The notes beneath the pieces were generated by a model. The model was not told the DNA's origin and ran no database searches. It saw only the letters and a list, made by a program, of their open reading frames with translations. Below are positions 14,677 through 28,972 of a DNA stretch of 64,000 nucleotides, one piece after another. The position numbers were made by a program, and so were the translations under genes. The DNA is from Mansonella perstans (Eukaryota; Nematoda; Chromadorea; Rhabditida; Onchocercidae). The stretch covers positions 1 through 64,000 of the forward strand of contig JBAMDO010000218.1 in the NCBI GenBank assembly GCA_037074765.1, read 5' to 3'. Within the stretch, counting starts at the first letter, position 1. Each line of letters begins with the position of its first letter.

Positions 14677-17600
14677 TTAAAATTGCTGCGATAGTATATC
14701 ACACAAGTGACTTGCAACAGTATCACGTGAACTTCGCACAGTCAATCGATACATCTGTAAAAATATTGCAGTGATCAAATAATAATTTGGAAAATTATCC
14801 CACTAATTCAATTCATAGGTCGCCTGCACTGAAATTTATGATTTCAGTAGTAAGACAGAAAAAAAAAGCAACGAAATCTCAACTCGAATAAAATAGTAAT
14901 CATTTTTGCTCCTGTGGTGCTGAATAGCAATTTTTTTTTGCCACCTCTTCTGTCATTTTGTCACTCTTCTGTAGTTATTCTGTTGCTTAGTTTGTTAGTT
15001 AAAATAGTATGTTCAATCTTAGGTTCTAATCCAAGATTGTAAGACCATGCAAAAAAAAGATATTTGAGCGCGACTACACAAAAATTAAAATACCGACGTA
15101 AGTCTATGAATATATATGCGGTATGATTAAACACACTGCCAATTTGCTTAGCGAAAAAAAATGTCTAGCATGCATCAATATGATTAGGAGAAAAAATGGC
15201 AACAAGAAATTCTTTAGGGGTTAAAATTTAAAAATTAAAAAAGATTAAACAAAAATATTTTTGTTATTCCTAGCCAGTATCATGTCAAAATTAAAACAGC
15301 AAGTAATCGAATAACCTTTGCTTGTTTATTTGGTTCCAAACGAATAAGAGTACCGATCTGTTGGATTTTTGTATTAACTATTCCAGCACAAACGTAATTT
15401 TCCGGATTTGGATCTACTTCTTGTAACAATCGAGGCCCAAAACCGCTCAGCTTCAAAATCATTCTTTTAATTATCATCGTTTCAGTTATGCAATTAGTTC
15501 AATTCAAAAATTTCATCCACAGCAAACAATAACTCGTCTGACCGTCTTCATTTAATTTTCATTCTTTATAAGATTCACTTTTATAAGAATCTCCTCTAAA
15601 AAGGATTTAGAATTCTACGTAAATTTGAATTTCAAACCCCCCTTAAGTAAAAGGAGTCAGATGTATCGAAAAACAACCAAATAACGTTACTAAATTACCT
15701 TCATTTTGATTTGTTCGCGATCTATCGGTAACTTGGCAGGAAATATTTTTTGATTCTCTTGAGTTGAACTGCAAATAACATCTGTTTTTTTCTAGTCTTT
15801 TTCTATTTCTTGATATTTTTAATAAATAAAAAATGAAACACATGCATGAGAATGATAAAATATGTGACATACTGAGAAAGTTGCTTCCAACGTGTGAAAA
15901 ATTGCTCCGAGGACATATCTGTTGGTTCGAAAAATTTATTGATGAAAATAGGAAGTGCAAAAGTCTTGTTAAAAGATTGCTGTCTATTACTAACATCACT
16001 GAAAAAGATTTATTGTTCAACAATGGGAATAAAACTATATTAAAGTATAGCTTAACTTTCAGGAAATCACAAACACTGTATGTGTTTGTTCTTTCTGGAT
16101 GATGCTAGGAGTCCCGTAATCAGGACCTTATTCCAATACAAACATTTCAAGAAATCCGAAATAAATAATAAATCAGTCTTTTGATACACCAAATGTGCAT
16201 AAGCTCTAGGCTAGCTCAAGGTTTTTAGACTGCTAATAATAACATTCGAAAATGGGCTACACAAAAATTCTGGTTTTTAATAATTTTACGTAAATTCCAG
16301 AGATGGGAACTTACGAAAAAGTGAAAATGAGGTGAAGAAGAGGACAACGATGAAATTCTTGCTCGCATACAAAATTAATTAACTGCTGCACTTGCGATCC
16401 ACCTGTGATGGTGTTATCCACCGCTTTGCACTGCAATAAGAATTTAATTCAATAGAAACCAAAACTTACCAAAAAATAATTTCAATAATACGCATTACAT
16501 AAATAATTTTTGTATATTAATTTTGTGTGACAGGGATTATAAGCGGCTGCAATTTACAAAAAACTACTGCCGAAGTGATGGGAGCTAAAATAACTCTTTC
16601 ACTCAATTATTCAAGACAAAGCCTTAAAATCAATAATACCTGTGCAATCAATTGATTGCTCAAAATTTCGGAGCAAAACAGGCTTGGGCTAAAATCAGTG
16701 AATGAATAATTCGTTTTATTGCCATAAAACATTCCTAAGCGTGCAAGATTAGCTCGAGTTTCTAATTTATAACCAATCTGGATTGTTGAATCTTCGTACA
16801 GAACACCGCTATTCTTTGTTGCAAACCTGTAATGTAAAATAGATTGATTTCATTAAGGCATTTCAGTGCATTTGATAGAATTTCTCGCAGCTATAAATCT
16901 ATAGGAAATTAAAACCTAGAAATCCGCACCTGTAAATCCAAACAGCTATAGATCATTAAAATTGAATAAAGTACTAACTTCAGAACATCCGGATAATTGT
17001 CCACAACAGGTTCACCATTTGTTGAAATTACTGTTGGTTGTACACCATTTGTTGCAGCTGGAGAATTAAATATATCCACCAGAGCTTTGGATTCCGCACT
17101 AGAACTGATATCTAGCAACTGACCAGATGTTTGTTTTGTATCCTGAAGTGATAATAATAATAATAAAAAAAAAAAAAAAATAAAAAAAAAAACCAAAAAC
17201 ATAAAAAACAAATAAAAAATAACATTCAAACACAAAATAAAAAAAGTTTGAAACCTTTTCATCGTAAATGAAGAACTCCAAATAGACTAAAAAATTACTC
17301 AAATATCTAGTTTTATAATTTAAACTAACTCAGCAAATCAAAGACCTTTAAAAAAATTTAAAAGTTTTCAAATCTAATGAGATTAACTCAAGGACTAAAA
17401 ATCTTTTGACCTGTAATCAAATATACTAATTGTACTAATGATCCTAACAAAATCAAAATTAACTTATCTAAGTACAATTCTAATTAAAAACTAAAAACAA
17501 TATACAACTATAAAAAAAAAAAAAAAAAAAAAAAAACAAGAAAAAAGACAAAGTACTATCATATGAAGTAAAAAGTCTAATTATCCTGTGAAATCTTACA

Positions 17601-20600
17601 ATACAGGATCAATAGAAAACAATAAAAGATCTCAGCCAAGAGAAACATATCTAAAAAATGTAAAAAAGGATTTACATTATTCATCAGTGCAGTCGGACGT
17701 TGCTTTTTCTCAGCAGCTTGATTTGCAAGTTCTTCAACATGAGGTTTCGATTTTTTCAATTTAGCAAGCAAGGAGCTTTCTTTCTCTGGGAAAGGTGGCA
17801 TTTCTTCCAGTATCTAAAATTTAACAAAACAAATTTGGTACTAATGGAAAAATCCATGAAAAAGCAAAGATAAAGAATAAAAGAAAATATTACTGTTGCC
17901 AGAACATCAGGGGAAGCAACTTTGGATAACTGAAGATATTCTACGGCACGCTGCTGTAATTCAGCGTCCGGATTACGCAAATTGTGATCCATAAGAAAAA
18001 CCTAAAAACGAAAGAATGTACAAAATTTTACACATACTGCCTAAATAGCGCAAATGCCGCTTACTTACTTCCTGAATTATTCCTTTGATTTCCGGAAATA
18101 AATTGCAGAATTTCACATATGTTGACAATAAAAGAGATCTTGTTGCAATGGAACACAAATGATACTTGCTGTGTAAAAGTTCAAATTGAACCTGTGGACT
18201 GAAATATTTAATATAAAAAAAGAAAAAACATTTTTTCTACGTAACATCTGCTATGCTCAAATTTTAAAAAGAACTTTAATGAAGAATGGAGCAAACTTAA
18301 CATACACCGAGAAATGCACAAAAATTTTTAAATTCTAACAGTTAACCTTGATCGTGTATCTCCAGCGATCAAATTTCCAAATTCCCCCAATATATAACCT
18401 CCAACCTTAACCATATTTTCATGACAAGCTGGTCTCTGAAATCGAATGCTTGCACAAATCTTATTCACATTTTATTTGCAACAAAATAAAGATATCAGGT
18501 GATCTTCGTCAATTCATATACATCGGTATGAATCTGAATTTGAAAGATAAAATAGCAATAAAATTCATCACCTGCAACGCTTCAAAAACAGTTTTCGCTG
18601 CATAGCCCTGCACATCCTCTCTGTTGACAACAATTTGAATAACACGATACCAAACCTCTTCCGACACATAATCACCAGCAATTCGTATCAATTTTAGAAT
18701 AACATCAACATACCATGTATAATCCGCAGCGTACTTTTCAGCCAAAATTGCAACCTTCAGCACCTACAAGAATCAAATAATAAAGAAACATGCATTTTAA
18801 ATGCTGTAACAAAAACTAAGATGACCAAACACTACTTAAAAACAAATCGGGAAATTCGAAAAGGACTAACTGACCATCTCTTCCCGAATTGAATAGTCAG
18901 CTGTTTCAAGATACGATAACATTTCGAAAACAATTTCGGCAGCATTTGATCTAAAAGTTAACAAACTTGGCATTTCCATAAACTTTAGTTGAAATCATCA
19001 AAGAATTCGCTAAACAACTGCAGTTCATTTTTAAAAGAATTTCAATTCGTTCAACTTACCGATCACACATAGCGTAGAGCAAATCAACTGCTCGTTGTCG
19101 CACTGAAACATCTCTTTCAGTTTTCAAACTGTTTATGATTGTTTCTTGATGTCTCTTCACGGCTTCATGTGAAAATTCTGAAGTTGCAAGTAAACACATT
19201 GATTCCAAAGCAAGATACCTAAAATTACTTCTAAAAATAACCTGGATTGAAAACAGCAACAGAAACAGATGAAACACAAAAAAAATCTCGGTCGCTTAAA
19301 AAGGTTACTAAATGATCTCTTTTATGTTACATGTGATCACTGTATATAGTAAAACAATGAATCTTCCGAAGGAAGCTTCCAATAATAATCGTTCAAACCT
19401 TACTGTAACTCACCAAGGTTAGCAACTTGGAGTTACCAAACATATCAAATAAAACAGCTGAAAGTGAAAAACTTGAACCGAACGTATTTCAAATTATTTA
19501 TTAACCTTAAATTTGTCTCACGATGAGATAGAAAAGTGCCTAGTTGATTGCAGGCTCGAACAAGCAAACTTGGCTCTGTATCCATATGGATAATCAAAGC
19601 AATTGATTCAAAGAGCACTGCATTTTTAGCGTTCGAATGTTGCACTTTTTTCGATTTTGGAGCATCCATAGCTTTATTCAAGATTCCTTCCAGACATTCC
19701 ATTAAACGAGACTTGTTGCTTGGATCTTCTGTAATTTATCGATAAAATTGTTTTATTGCATACTGTGCGATCTATCATGATGTAATAGTAAATAAAGTTT
19801 AGTGAAAGCATAGCAAAGATCACCTGGTGGTGGATAATTTTGCAGTAATCTCAGTAACTTCACACAAAGCCAAGGTGCTGGTACAAAGTAATAAGTGTAG
19901 TCTTGCAAGTCAGTGTAACCTGCAGTTACGATCTGCAATAGACTCTCTAAAAGTTAAGTAGACATTTCTGCAGAATCTGATATAGTCATTGTGCTAACAT
20001 TACATTACATAGTTCTGAAACAAATGACAGCAAGTTATTCTACCTGAAAAGTCAAAACATATAAAAATCTTACTCGACTTAACCTTGAGATGGCCAGCGA
20101 AATACATCCTTTATATTCATCAGGCCATTTCTTGGACAATGCTTCGATCAAAGAAGCAGCTGATGTAACAACTCCCTAAAAACCTTTCCAATTGAAAATG
20201 AGAAATTCGAAAGAAAATGAATGCAAATTTTTAAAGGATTCAGGTAAAAAAGCAATAAATAAATAAATAGATGAGTAAATTCCAAGAAATACGCAATGTT
20301 AAAGTTCTCAGAACAAAAATGCGCATATAATCCCCACAAAGAAAAAAAAAATTATCACCAAATGTTGATCATTTAATAGATGAACAATACGAGAGGAAAA
20401 TTCGCTGGGTGGCAAAACATCCGGACATATCCTGAACAGCTTCAGCAAGCACAATGCTGCACTTTGTTTTACAAAATCGATCGTATCCCTGAAATAAAGA
20501 AAAAATAGAATATCGTACTATTAATAGCTTTTTTATCGCAAGTTTAAAAAAACGAAAGAGAAATAAATCCATAATAATGTACCGGCTAAATTCATGCCAA

Positions 20601-21796
20601 TGTTACAACAGATAAAACTGATCCTCTATGAATGAAAGGTATCAGATGCAAGAATTGATGTTGTGCTTTCGAAAAATGTACAAGACTCAGAATTTTAAAA
20701 CCAAGCAATCTCAACTCATGTCGAAAACAATCACCCTGAAACCAGTAATTTCGGCAAATCATGAGCAAATGCCTCAGCCATATCCTTACTACCAATGTTT
20801 GAAATGCATTGTAATGCCAAATTAACATGAACAGGGTTGCGCGACTGTAGATCATTCTTTATAGATTGAATAATCAATTTGATCAAATCGGAATTATTAT
20901 TTATTAGCACCGAAATGAAAAGATAACCCTGGAAAAGAAAGTAACAAATAATACAAAAAAAAAAAAAAGGAAAAAAACCAATCTAGCTGGTCCCATAAGA
21001 CCAAATAAAAATAAGAATGCTTCTTATTTAAGCTCAGTAAAGTTTCTTTCTAGTTGAAAGTTGCACTACTGTCTCTTTAATAGGCCTTTTTTTTTTCAAT
21101 TAATTTACAGAGAAATGGAACTTACAATTTGCTTCTCGGTGTATTTATTTGAACTCAATAAATTTGTTGCTTCCATGTGGCCGAAATCAATATCATTGCC
21201 AAGAAGAAAAATAAATAGTAGTTTACAAACATATTTCTTCTTCTGATAACCATCAATCATTTTATCGCCTATAGGATGAAATTACTCAATGTTAAATTTT
21301 TATCGGACAACCAATGTTAAACTTAACTGAAACAATGTCTAGAAATCCGAATAATGACATTGCAACTTTTATTTTGCTAAATCTAAGAAATCAAAAGTTG
21401 GAAATGCTTCTAAGAAGATATATCGAGTCTTTCTTGTGCCACAATTTTATTGGTAATTTTACCACCACAGCAGAAGAAATATAATAAAAATAAAGGCTTT
21501 TTTAACAAATACTGAAAATGTTCCGTAAAATAAAAAGGAACAATAAATGTATAAACATAAAATGGGAATAGATTTCAGCCTTTACTAGTATAGCAATCAT
21601 TCTAACATTATTTCTATTTTAGGTAAAAAAAATTAATACGAAAAATGGTTGTAAAAAAAAAACCTTTAAATTTGCTGCGAATATTCGCTAATTCTCTATT
21701 AATCCGTTTCAATTCCGCTTCCTTACTTTTACAATTTCGAATATCCGAAATGAACACGGCAAGACCGCGCATTCCATCCCCTTTGACGGTAGGCAT
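14677..21796 (-). CDS. apa-2: AP-2 clathrin adaptor complex, alpha subunit
   Basis: A multi-exon gene covers the whole family. The N-terminus [20 protein letters not shown] starts at 21796; in-frame codons upstream lack the conserved start. The alpha-solenoid trunk follows ([12 protein letters not shown] near 21250, [17 protein letters not shown] near 19880, [17 protein letters not shown] near 19650, [16 protein letters not shown] near 19080, [19 protein letters not shown] near 18640). The linker is shorter than in vertebrates ([19 protein letters not shown] near 17080). The ear comprises a sandwich segment ([19 protein letters not shown] near 16800) and a platform ([20 protein letters not shown] near 15900, [17 protein letters not shown] near 15400). 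The C-terminus is [19 protein letters not shown]. The protein links PIP2 membranes and YxxPhi/dileucine cargo to clathrin in endocytosis. I saw no disruption. Introns are 50-400 bp. Confidence 0.97.
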
Positions 21797-24700
21797 TTTT
21801 TTTTGACTGCTACACAAAAACAGCCGAAATTTGTTTGTTACTTATCACTCACTGTTTTACCTAATAAAAAAAAAGAGAGACAATGCAAATAAAGACATCT
21901 GGTTTTCTAAAAAAAAAAAACAGAAACCAGAAATTTCTAATTTCTTTCACCTTCAAAAAAAAGAAAATGATACAAACAAATTACAAAAAATGCCAAATTT
22001 TTCAAACAAATTTCATCACAACAAACCATGATGAAAAGTTTGTTTGAACTAATCCAAATTAGTCATACTTTGAAAGAAATAAAAATTAAAAAGCATAACG
22101 AACTATATAATAATATTGACGTTCTGAACTCTCGGAATACTACCCACCCGAGAATTACCCAAAACTTCCACCGCAAACAATGCCAACTATTGTTGTTGTT
22201 AACGCAACGGGACGTCCGCCGCCGTGCCCGATTTTTTTTTTGCCTTTCTTATCTGTTCAACCCTCTACATACAAAATATACCTCCTTCAAAGTTATCATT
22301 GCAAGACACAAATGCCTAGTAACAGCTAATTTGTTTATTTCATTGCAAATAATAGTAGCATAAACAATGTAAACTGCGAAGAGCAATGCGTGGATTAGTA
22401 AGAGCCTATTAATAAATTGATGTTAAGGAGGATTTTATTTATTATTTATTATGATTTTATTTATTTAATATCGTATGTGAGAAAATTGGTAAAATAAACA
22501 AAAAACAAAATCAACAAAATAGTTATAATTTCACTGGGAACTATTTATTCACAATTGTATTTCAAAAATCAGCGCCAAATTAATTATTGTATCATTAAAT
22601 AATTAATGAGTTCCCGACAAACTATTAAATTTGGCATAAACAAAGAAATATTTATAAATTATAAAAGATCCATAATTGTATTTCAAAAATTAACACCAAT
22701 TAACATTAATTAATTACCGTATCATTAAATAATCAATGAAAAAAAAAGAAATTATGCAAAGATTAATTTTCTGAATGAACTACTAAATGGTATAGAGAAA
22801 TATTAATGAATTATTAAAAATGAATTTTCTCTTATAAATTATTTATGATATTCTCATGATAAAATGTATTAGATAATAATAACATTATGAATTCGCTCCA
22901 GAAAATTCTGATGTTATCGTAGTATTATTGTAGAAAAAAGAAGGTGTTATCATGATTATAGACATCTTTGTATACCATTCAATAGTTTATAGAAATTATA
23001 AACATAGTTTCTTTTACTATTAATTTTTTTTCTGTTATTTTTTACTATTAGAAAATTTCTTTCTGTAAAAATAAATTAGACAAGAATAATCATGAACTTT
23101 CTGGGAAAATTTCTTTCTTGAATTCATGTAAATTCTTTTTTTCCGTTTTTATTTTTTTGGCTTCTCGAAATTTCGAAAATACCTTTTTTTATCCTTTCTA
23201 TTCTTCTTTTTTTTTTTTTTTTTATTTTAAAACGATTTATAAAAAAAGTAGAATAATCATGATATATTTTTGAAAAAACTTCTTTCTTGAATTCATGTAA
23301 ATTTTTTTTTCTGGCTTTTCGAAATTTCGAAAATATAGATTAAGATGGAATAATATTAGCATAAATTACGGTTGTATAAACGTAAAAATGCATACTTTGA
23401 CTTGATACGTGTAAAAAACTTGCTTCAATTTAGAGAAGATTTTAATTAGCTAAATTAGCTAAGTGACATGCTATTGCTTATTGTGCCAGATTGCAATTAA
23501 GCTAGGAAAGTGACATGCTACTGTTTATTCTGCTCTGGTAATATACGGTGTTAAAAGATAGTTAAAAGTATGTTCATCAAAAGCCCTAGTGACATTTGCT
23601 TTAGTGGCACAGCTCCAGTGATAAATGAAAGTTTATATCCTATCTTTTTTAATTTTTTTTTTGTTTTTATTTTAAAATGATTAATAAGAAAGAGGAAGTT
23701 CGATTTATTCGATAAGATTGTTTATGTCCATTGCATAATATTTAGTAGTTAAGAGCTAAGAAGTAAGCAAGAGTTATGTGCAAGGCACATATGAAAATAT
23801 AAGAGATGACAACATCCATATAAAATCAATGACAACTTCCATTGATGCTTCAAATTGCTGGATGAAAACATTCTCGAAGAGAAGAAGGAAGATTGTGGCA
23901 AGCATTTTCATTGATGATTGCTTGTATGAATTGAAAAAAAATATATATGCAGCATTTCAGTTTTGAAGTCTTCAAATAAGCCAAATATTATTTCACAGAG
24001 ACTAATTTAGTCAGTTGATTTTTACAACGATAAATAAAACATATTAAAAGATAATTACAAAATATTTAATTTAAAAAAGAAAAAAACAGAAAAAAATTAA
24101 AAATGAAATTAAAAAAAAAAAAAGGAACATGAAAACGAAATTTGATCCATTTTTCCTAGCACTTCATTAATAATATTGACACATTATTTATATTATGTAT
24201 GCATGTATGTATAGTGTATATATGTTAAAAATGAATGAAAACAACTGGTTTCAGAAATTTCTTTTTTCGTTGTTTTTTTAAATTTAGATGATTATCTTTA
24301 CATTTCCATTTCATCGTTTTTTTTTTTTTTTTGTTTTAATTTTTTTTTGCTTTTTTTCCTTAAAAAGTTTATATATAATTTATCTATTTCTATATATATA
24401 TGCATTATATATAATCAGTATGTATTTATATATGTACGTAAAATATAATTTGAACTATGCATGATGTATGTTATTGATCAGTAATTAATTAATTCAAACT
24501 TTTAATAATTTTTAGATGAATGGAGAGAATATTTGTAACATTCTTTGAAAAATTAATTTACCAAAAAGATGACAACAGGGAATGAAAGAGAATTAATAGA
24601 GAAATAATTACATAATTTATAAATATTTGTTATTGTTATTTTTAATTCCTATTTATTATTATTATTGTTATTGTTGTTGTTTTTATTGCAACTGCTAAAT

Positions 24701-24836
24701 ACTTATTTTTATCATCGTTACCATTATTAGTCGTATATAGCAAGGACAATAAAATTAACAAAAATTAATTAAACACTTTTATTTTGCATGATTACATTAA
24801 ATTATTGAAATACATTAATTTTTTTTTTAACACTAA
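21797..24836. other. Intergenic between AP-2 alpha and nitrobindin-like genes
   Basis: A less AT-rich island at 22125-22240 (cccacccgag, gggacgtccgccgccgtgcccg) lies about 350 bp upstream of the AP-2 alpha start and could be its promoter. A direct repeat pair lies at 22548-22620 and 22670-22740, and a shorter pair (aagtgacatgcta) near 23461 and 23508. A 62-codon open frame at 23778-23966 has no supporting feature. The remainder is AT-rich without visible genes. Confidence 0.5.
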
Positions 24837-27800
24837 TTATTTCTTCTGTTTCTTATAGATCACACGAGTATGCTCCAAATAGCCATGTGTTGGATGTGTC
24901 GCTGTACGCATTTCAATAATTTGCTCCAGATACTGATCGTCATGTTTGATGAATGTTCGTCGTAACTAATTTTTTAGTAATAATACAAGAACAATTTATG
25001 ATTTAAAAGACTTCATTTAAAATTAAATTAATTTGCGTGCATATTAAAATTTTTGTAGTTTTATCACTTTCATTCTATTTTTTTTTCTTTTTTCTCTATG
25101 CATTAAATTTTTGTTTGCAAAAAAAAAATACTTAAAAAGTGAACGTATATATTTTCTCTATGAAATTTAGTATTGATTAAATTTTAAAAAAGAAAAAATT
25201 GAAGGAAATAAAAGTAAGCAATTTGATCAATGATCAAATCGCATACGAACATACATCTTCAACTGGAAGATCCCTGGAGAATGAAATCCTTCCGATATCT
25301 TTCAGTGTTAAAATCATCTTGTTTGGTGCTACTTCACCAACTTCATAAGTTGTAAACCCTATATATGTTCATAAATTTTATATTTGCTAATATAAGCACT
25401 GAATTAAATTAAAATTAAAAACTGAAAATAAAATTTAAAAAAAATTAAAATTAAAAACTACATATGTATATTTTGTTTTTCGCTATATTGAAAATCGAAA
25501 ATTTGATATGCTTTTTTTTTTTTTATCTTTCTTTCTCCCTTTCCCTCTCTCTCACTTTCTCTCTCTCACTTCTCAAATATTTCCTAAAATTATTAGCAAA
25601 ATGAAATAATCGAATAGAAATCAATGTAGTAACAACAACCGTTATTTCCAGCTGTCATTAATGTAGCATTTCCGGATGGATCCACAGTAATGAAGCCCCA
25701 TTCATCATGAAAATGGTCTTTGGTCGTATGTGACCATGCACGTGCACTAAAAATTAAAATTAAATTTAAAAATTAATTATCAGCTTCAAAAAAAAAAATT
25801 AGAAACGAATGTAAAAAAAATTACTACAAATTTTACACTTTTTTTCAAATTTATCAATTATCATGATAATTGTTATCGTAATTAAAAAAATGATTTATGT
25901 ATTTCAATTCTTGATTTTCCTATAGTTTTTTTTATCTTTAAAAAGAGTGAAAAAAAAACGAATCAAATGATATCAGTAAATAATATTAATTTGCACTGCA
26001 TGCAATAACAAACATTCATAAATAGGAACTGATATACAAATACCTAAATACTAATCGATATACAGTATTATGATTAATGTTACGATATACAGTTTTATGA
26101 TTTATATTTGTATCAGTGATTTGGGTATTATAATTCCTTAGATTCGTACCAATGATTTTTTTCAAAAAAAAATAAGGTCATGTAGAAACGGGAAAGGTCA
26201 CTGAAAAAAAAAAGTGTAAAAGGAAAATAGATGATGAATTGTAATATCCATTAAAAAAAAGATAAAAAAAAACAGGGATAAATAACAATTTCTATAAGCC
26301 ATTTATGAACTATTAGAATTATATATGCAAATTTAATGAAAAATATTCAACATAAAATTATCATTGCAAACAGAATAGAAATGTTAAAAATGAACATAAA
26401 TGAATAATTGAAAAATTGAAATCAATTTAATTCGATTGAATTCAATTTCAATTAATTCATCATTTTAATTTGTATTAATATAGTTAATAATGATTCAATG
26501 ATGTTTATCACAATTTTTTTGTAAAACAATAACTTATATTTAACGATCAATGATTGAAAGATTTACTTCAATGACAAATTAGTGATAAATATCCTATTCA
26601 TAAATAAGAATTGATATATAAATATCTAAATACTAATTGAATCATTAATAAATAGATCATTTGAATCACTAATCTATATATTAATAATAAATATCCCATT
26701 GAATCATTAAGCATTAATAAGCTTGAAATTAAAAAATAAAAAAAATTTTAATCATTTTTTAATGATTATTTATGCTCAATCAATTTTCCATCCATCCATT
26801 ACTTCGCTTTTTTTTTTTTAATTTTTTTTTTTTCTTTCAAATGGTGTCAATTGTTTTGAGCGTTTCTGTGTTTGTTGTAGATGACAATGCATTCTTGAAG
26901 CGGTCAAACAGGAAGGACAAGAGACAAGCAGAGGGAAGTATTATTATTGAATGAACAAAGTTAACTGATAAATAAACAGCATTTCCAAATAGTAGTAGTA
27001 CTGGTAATTAATTTTTTCATTAACACTAATTAAATTTATCGAGCAGCGCAAATTTACGCATGGTAAGAAAAAGAAATTATCGTAATGATTTTATGGGAAA
27101 TGATTTTTTTTCAACGATCAGAAAAAAAAAAGCTCATTAAACGCTAATTTACTAATGGCGGAGAAATGAATGAATGAATGAATGCGTTGGTTTAATTTAA
27201 CCAAAAATAAAAAATAAAAATAAAGGGAAAAAGGAAAGGGAAAAGGAAAATTCATTGTTAAAATATATCATTAATCATAATCATTCTTATATACTGTAAA
27301 GCTTAGCTTGATCAATTGCCACATCATTGTCACATCACTATCTAATCATATTCATCATTAAAATATATCAATAATTTTATCATCCTTACATATTGCAAAT
27401 CTCAGCTTGATCAATTATCACATCATCGTCACATCATCACTATCACTATTACTCATTCTTTATCATATCATTCTTACATATTGCAAAGCTCAGCTTGATC
27501 AATTATCACATCATTGTCACATCATCATTATCACTATTATATATATTTTGTTTTAGTTTGACAAAATTAAAATACATATGTCAGTTATAAATTGTTGAAT
27601 TTCAATAAATTTATCGAATTAAAATATTGCAAAATTTTATATGAAATGTAATATATGAAACATAAGCTATCAATTATTAATGAATAAGCAAGAATGTGTA
27701 TTCAACGAAAGTATATCTTGCAAATTAAAAATTCAAAATCTTTAAAGCAGATGTTAATTAATTACCTTCTAGAATTTTGATTTTACAAATGTAAATGTTC

Positions 27801-28604
27801 ATTAATTATTTGCCAATTAATTGGGATTATAATTTTATTTCATTGATATTAGAACAAAAAAAAAGGATCAACAAAGCCCAGAAGATGAGGAAAGCTTAAG
27901 CTTTGATCTTATCAATGATAAATGATTATCTAGGAAAAAAAACCAAATGAATAATAATATGTTCGAAATAATTCGTTTATGGAATTCCGCAAGTTTTTGC
28001 GGAATTATATACATAACGAAAAAGATAAGCTATTATTACTGGTAAGTAAAATTTTTATCAAAGAAAAGCTTACCTTTAATTATTTTAGAAATTAATTTAA
28101 AATTTAAATAAAATTTGTTATGCAATGTTTTTTTTTTCAGAACTAACCTAAAATGATAATATGTCCAAAAAAATTCCGTCCACGGAATTCCGGAAGTTTT
28201 TGCGGAATTACATATAACGAAAAAGATAACCTATTATTATTGGTAAAATTTTTATCAAAGATAAGCCTACCTTTAATTATTTTAAAAATTAATTAAAATT
28301 TAAATGAAATTTGTTAAAAAATTTGTTATGCAATATTTTTTTTTCAAAACAAACCTAAAATTCAAGAATTGTACATTAACAGATTTTGCAATTGGTGCTT
28401 CAGCAATAATTAATTCTTCACCAAATGTCATTGTCGGTACTGTTGGCCAGAACACCTGAAGAAAAACCGGAATGTGTGTGCAACAAACAAACAATTGATA
28501 TTAAACACTGAGATTATGATGAATTGCATTACATATGTATGCGTGTATGTATGTATGTATGTATGTATGTATGTATGTATGTATGTATGTATGTGTATGT
28601 ATGT

Positions 28605-28700
<96 letters not shown>

Positions 28701-28972
28701 ATGTATGTGATATAAATGCAAAACATGAATTAACTAGTATTCGCCAAACAAAAACAAAACAATCATGTTGGAAATATTAAAAAAAAATAAAAAATAAAAG
28801 AAAAAGAAAAACTTCAAATGATTGATAAAACCTTTCCGGAAAATTCTGATCGCCATGCACCAATGATCCATTCAAGTTTTTGATTGTTTAGTGTAAGCTC
28901 TGTATGAGTAAAATTTATCAATAAAATAATATTGATGACTAAAAATTGAACGGCAGAGACATTTGTGGACAT
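24837..28972 (-). CDS. Secreted nitrobindin / THAP4-like beta-barrel protein
   Basis: Five exons (28832-28972, 28355-28455, 25640-25746, 25255-25358, 24837-24965) join in frame to 193 residues. The N-terminus has a signal peptide (VQFLVINIILLINFTHT, about residues 8-24). The barrel opens with LEWIIGAWRSEF, the family G-x-W motif, and continues with VPTMTFGEELIIAEA, DEWGFITVDPSGNATL, ILTLKDIGRISFSRD and RRTFIKHDDQYLEQIIEMRT. It closes with THGYLEHTRVIYKKQKK. The histidine five residues before YKK aligns with the proximal haem-iron ligand of human THAP4 (H567). There is no THAP zinc finger. In the family these barrels bind ferric haem and interact with NO or peroxynitrite; the export signal points to an extracellular or secretory-pathway role here, which is inference. 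Intron 2 is 2.6 kb and repeat-filled. Confidence 0.92.
27265..27545. repeat. Three ~100-bp tandem copies in nitrobindin intron 2
   Basis: Each copy contains tatgcaaagctcagcttgatca-type sequence (cttagcttgatcaatt) followed by acatcattgtcacatca. They start near 27275, 27375 and 27465. Confidence 0.75.
27960..28340. repeat. ~190-bp direct duplication with hairpin motif
   Basis: The block 27960-28160 is repeated at 28160-28345. Each copy carries a palindromic core; the first, attccgcaa-gttt-ttgcggaat, has a perfect nine-base stem. The right copy ends at the exon 2 splice donor, and the left copy ends with a similar donor-like sequence (acctaaaat on the plus strand). Confidence 0.8.
28537..28712. 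repeat. (GTAT)n and (GT)n microsatellite
   Basis: About a dozen GTAT units followed by about 38 GT units, interrupted by a few gtgtat steps. It lies in intron 1 of the nitrobindin-like gene; the open frames read through it are artefacts. Confidence 0.97.

Noticed and set aside
15643..16102. Plus- and minus-strand frames of 89 and 126 codons
   Set aside because: Shadows or intron read-through of the AP-2 alpha ear exons.
23778..23966. 62-codon plus-strand frame
   Set aside because: No ATG start in frame at its beginning, no neighbouring exon, no recognised motif.
28428..28780. Overlapping His-, Thr-, Cys- and Val-rich open frames
   Set aside because: Pure translation of the GT/GTAT microsatellite in all frames.
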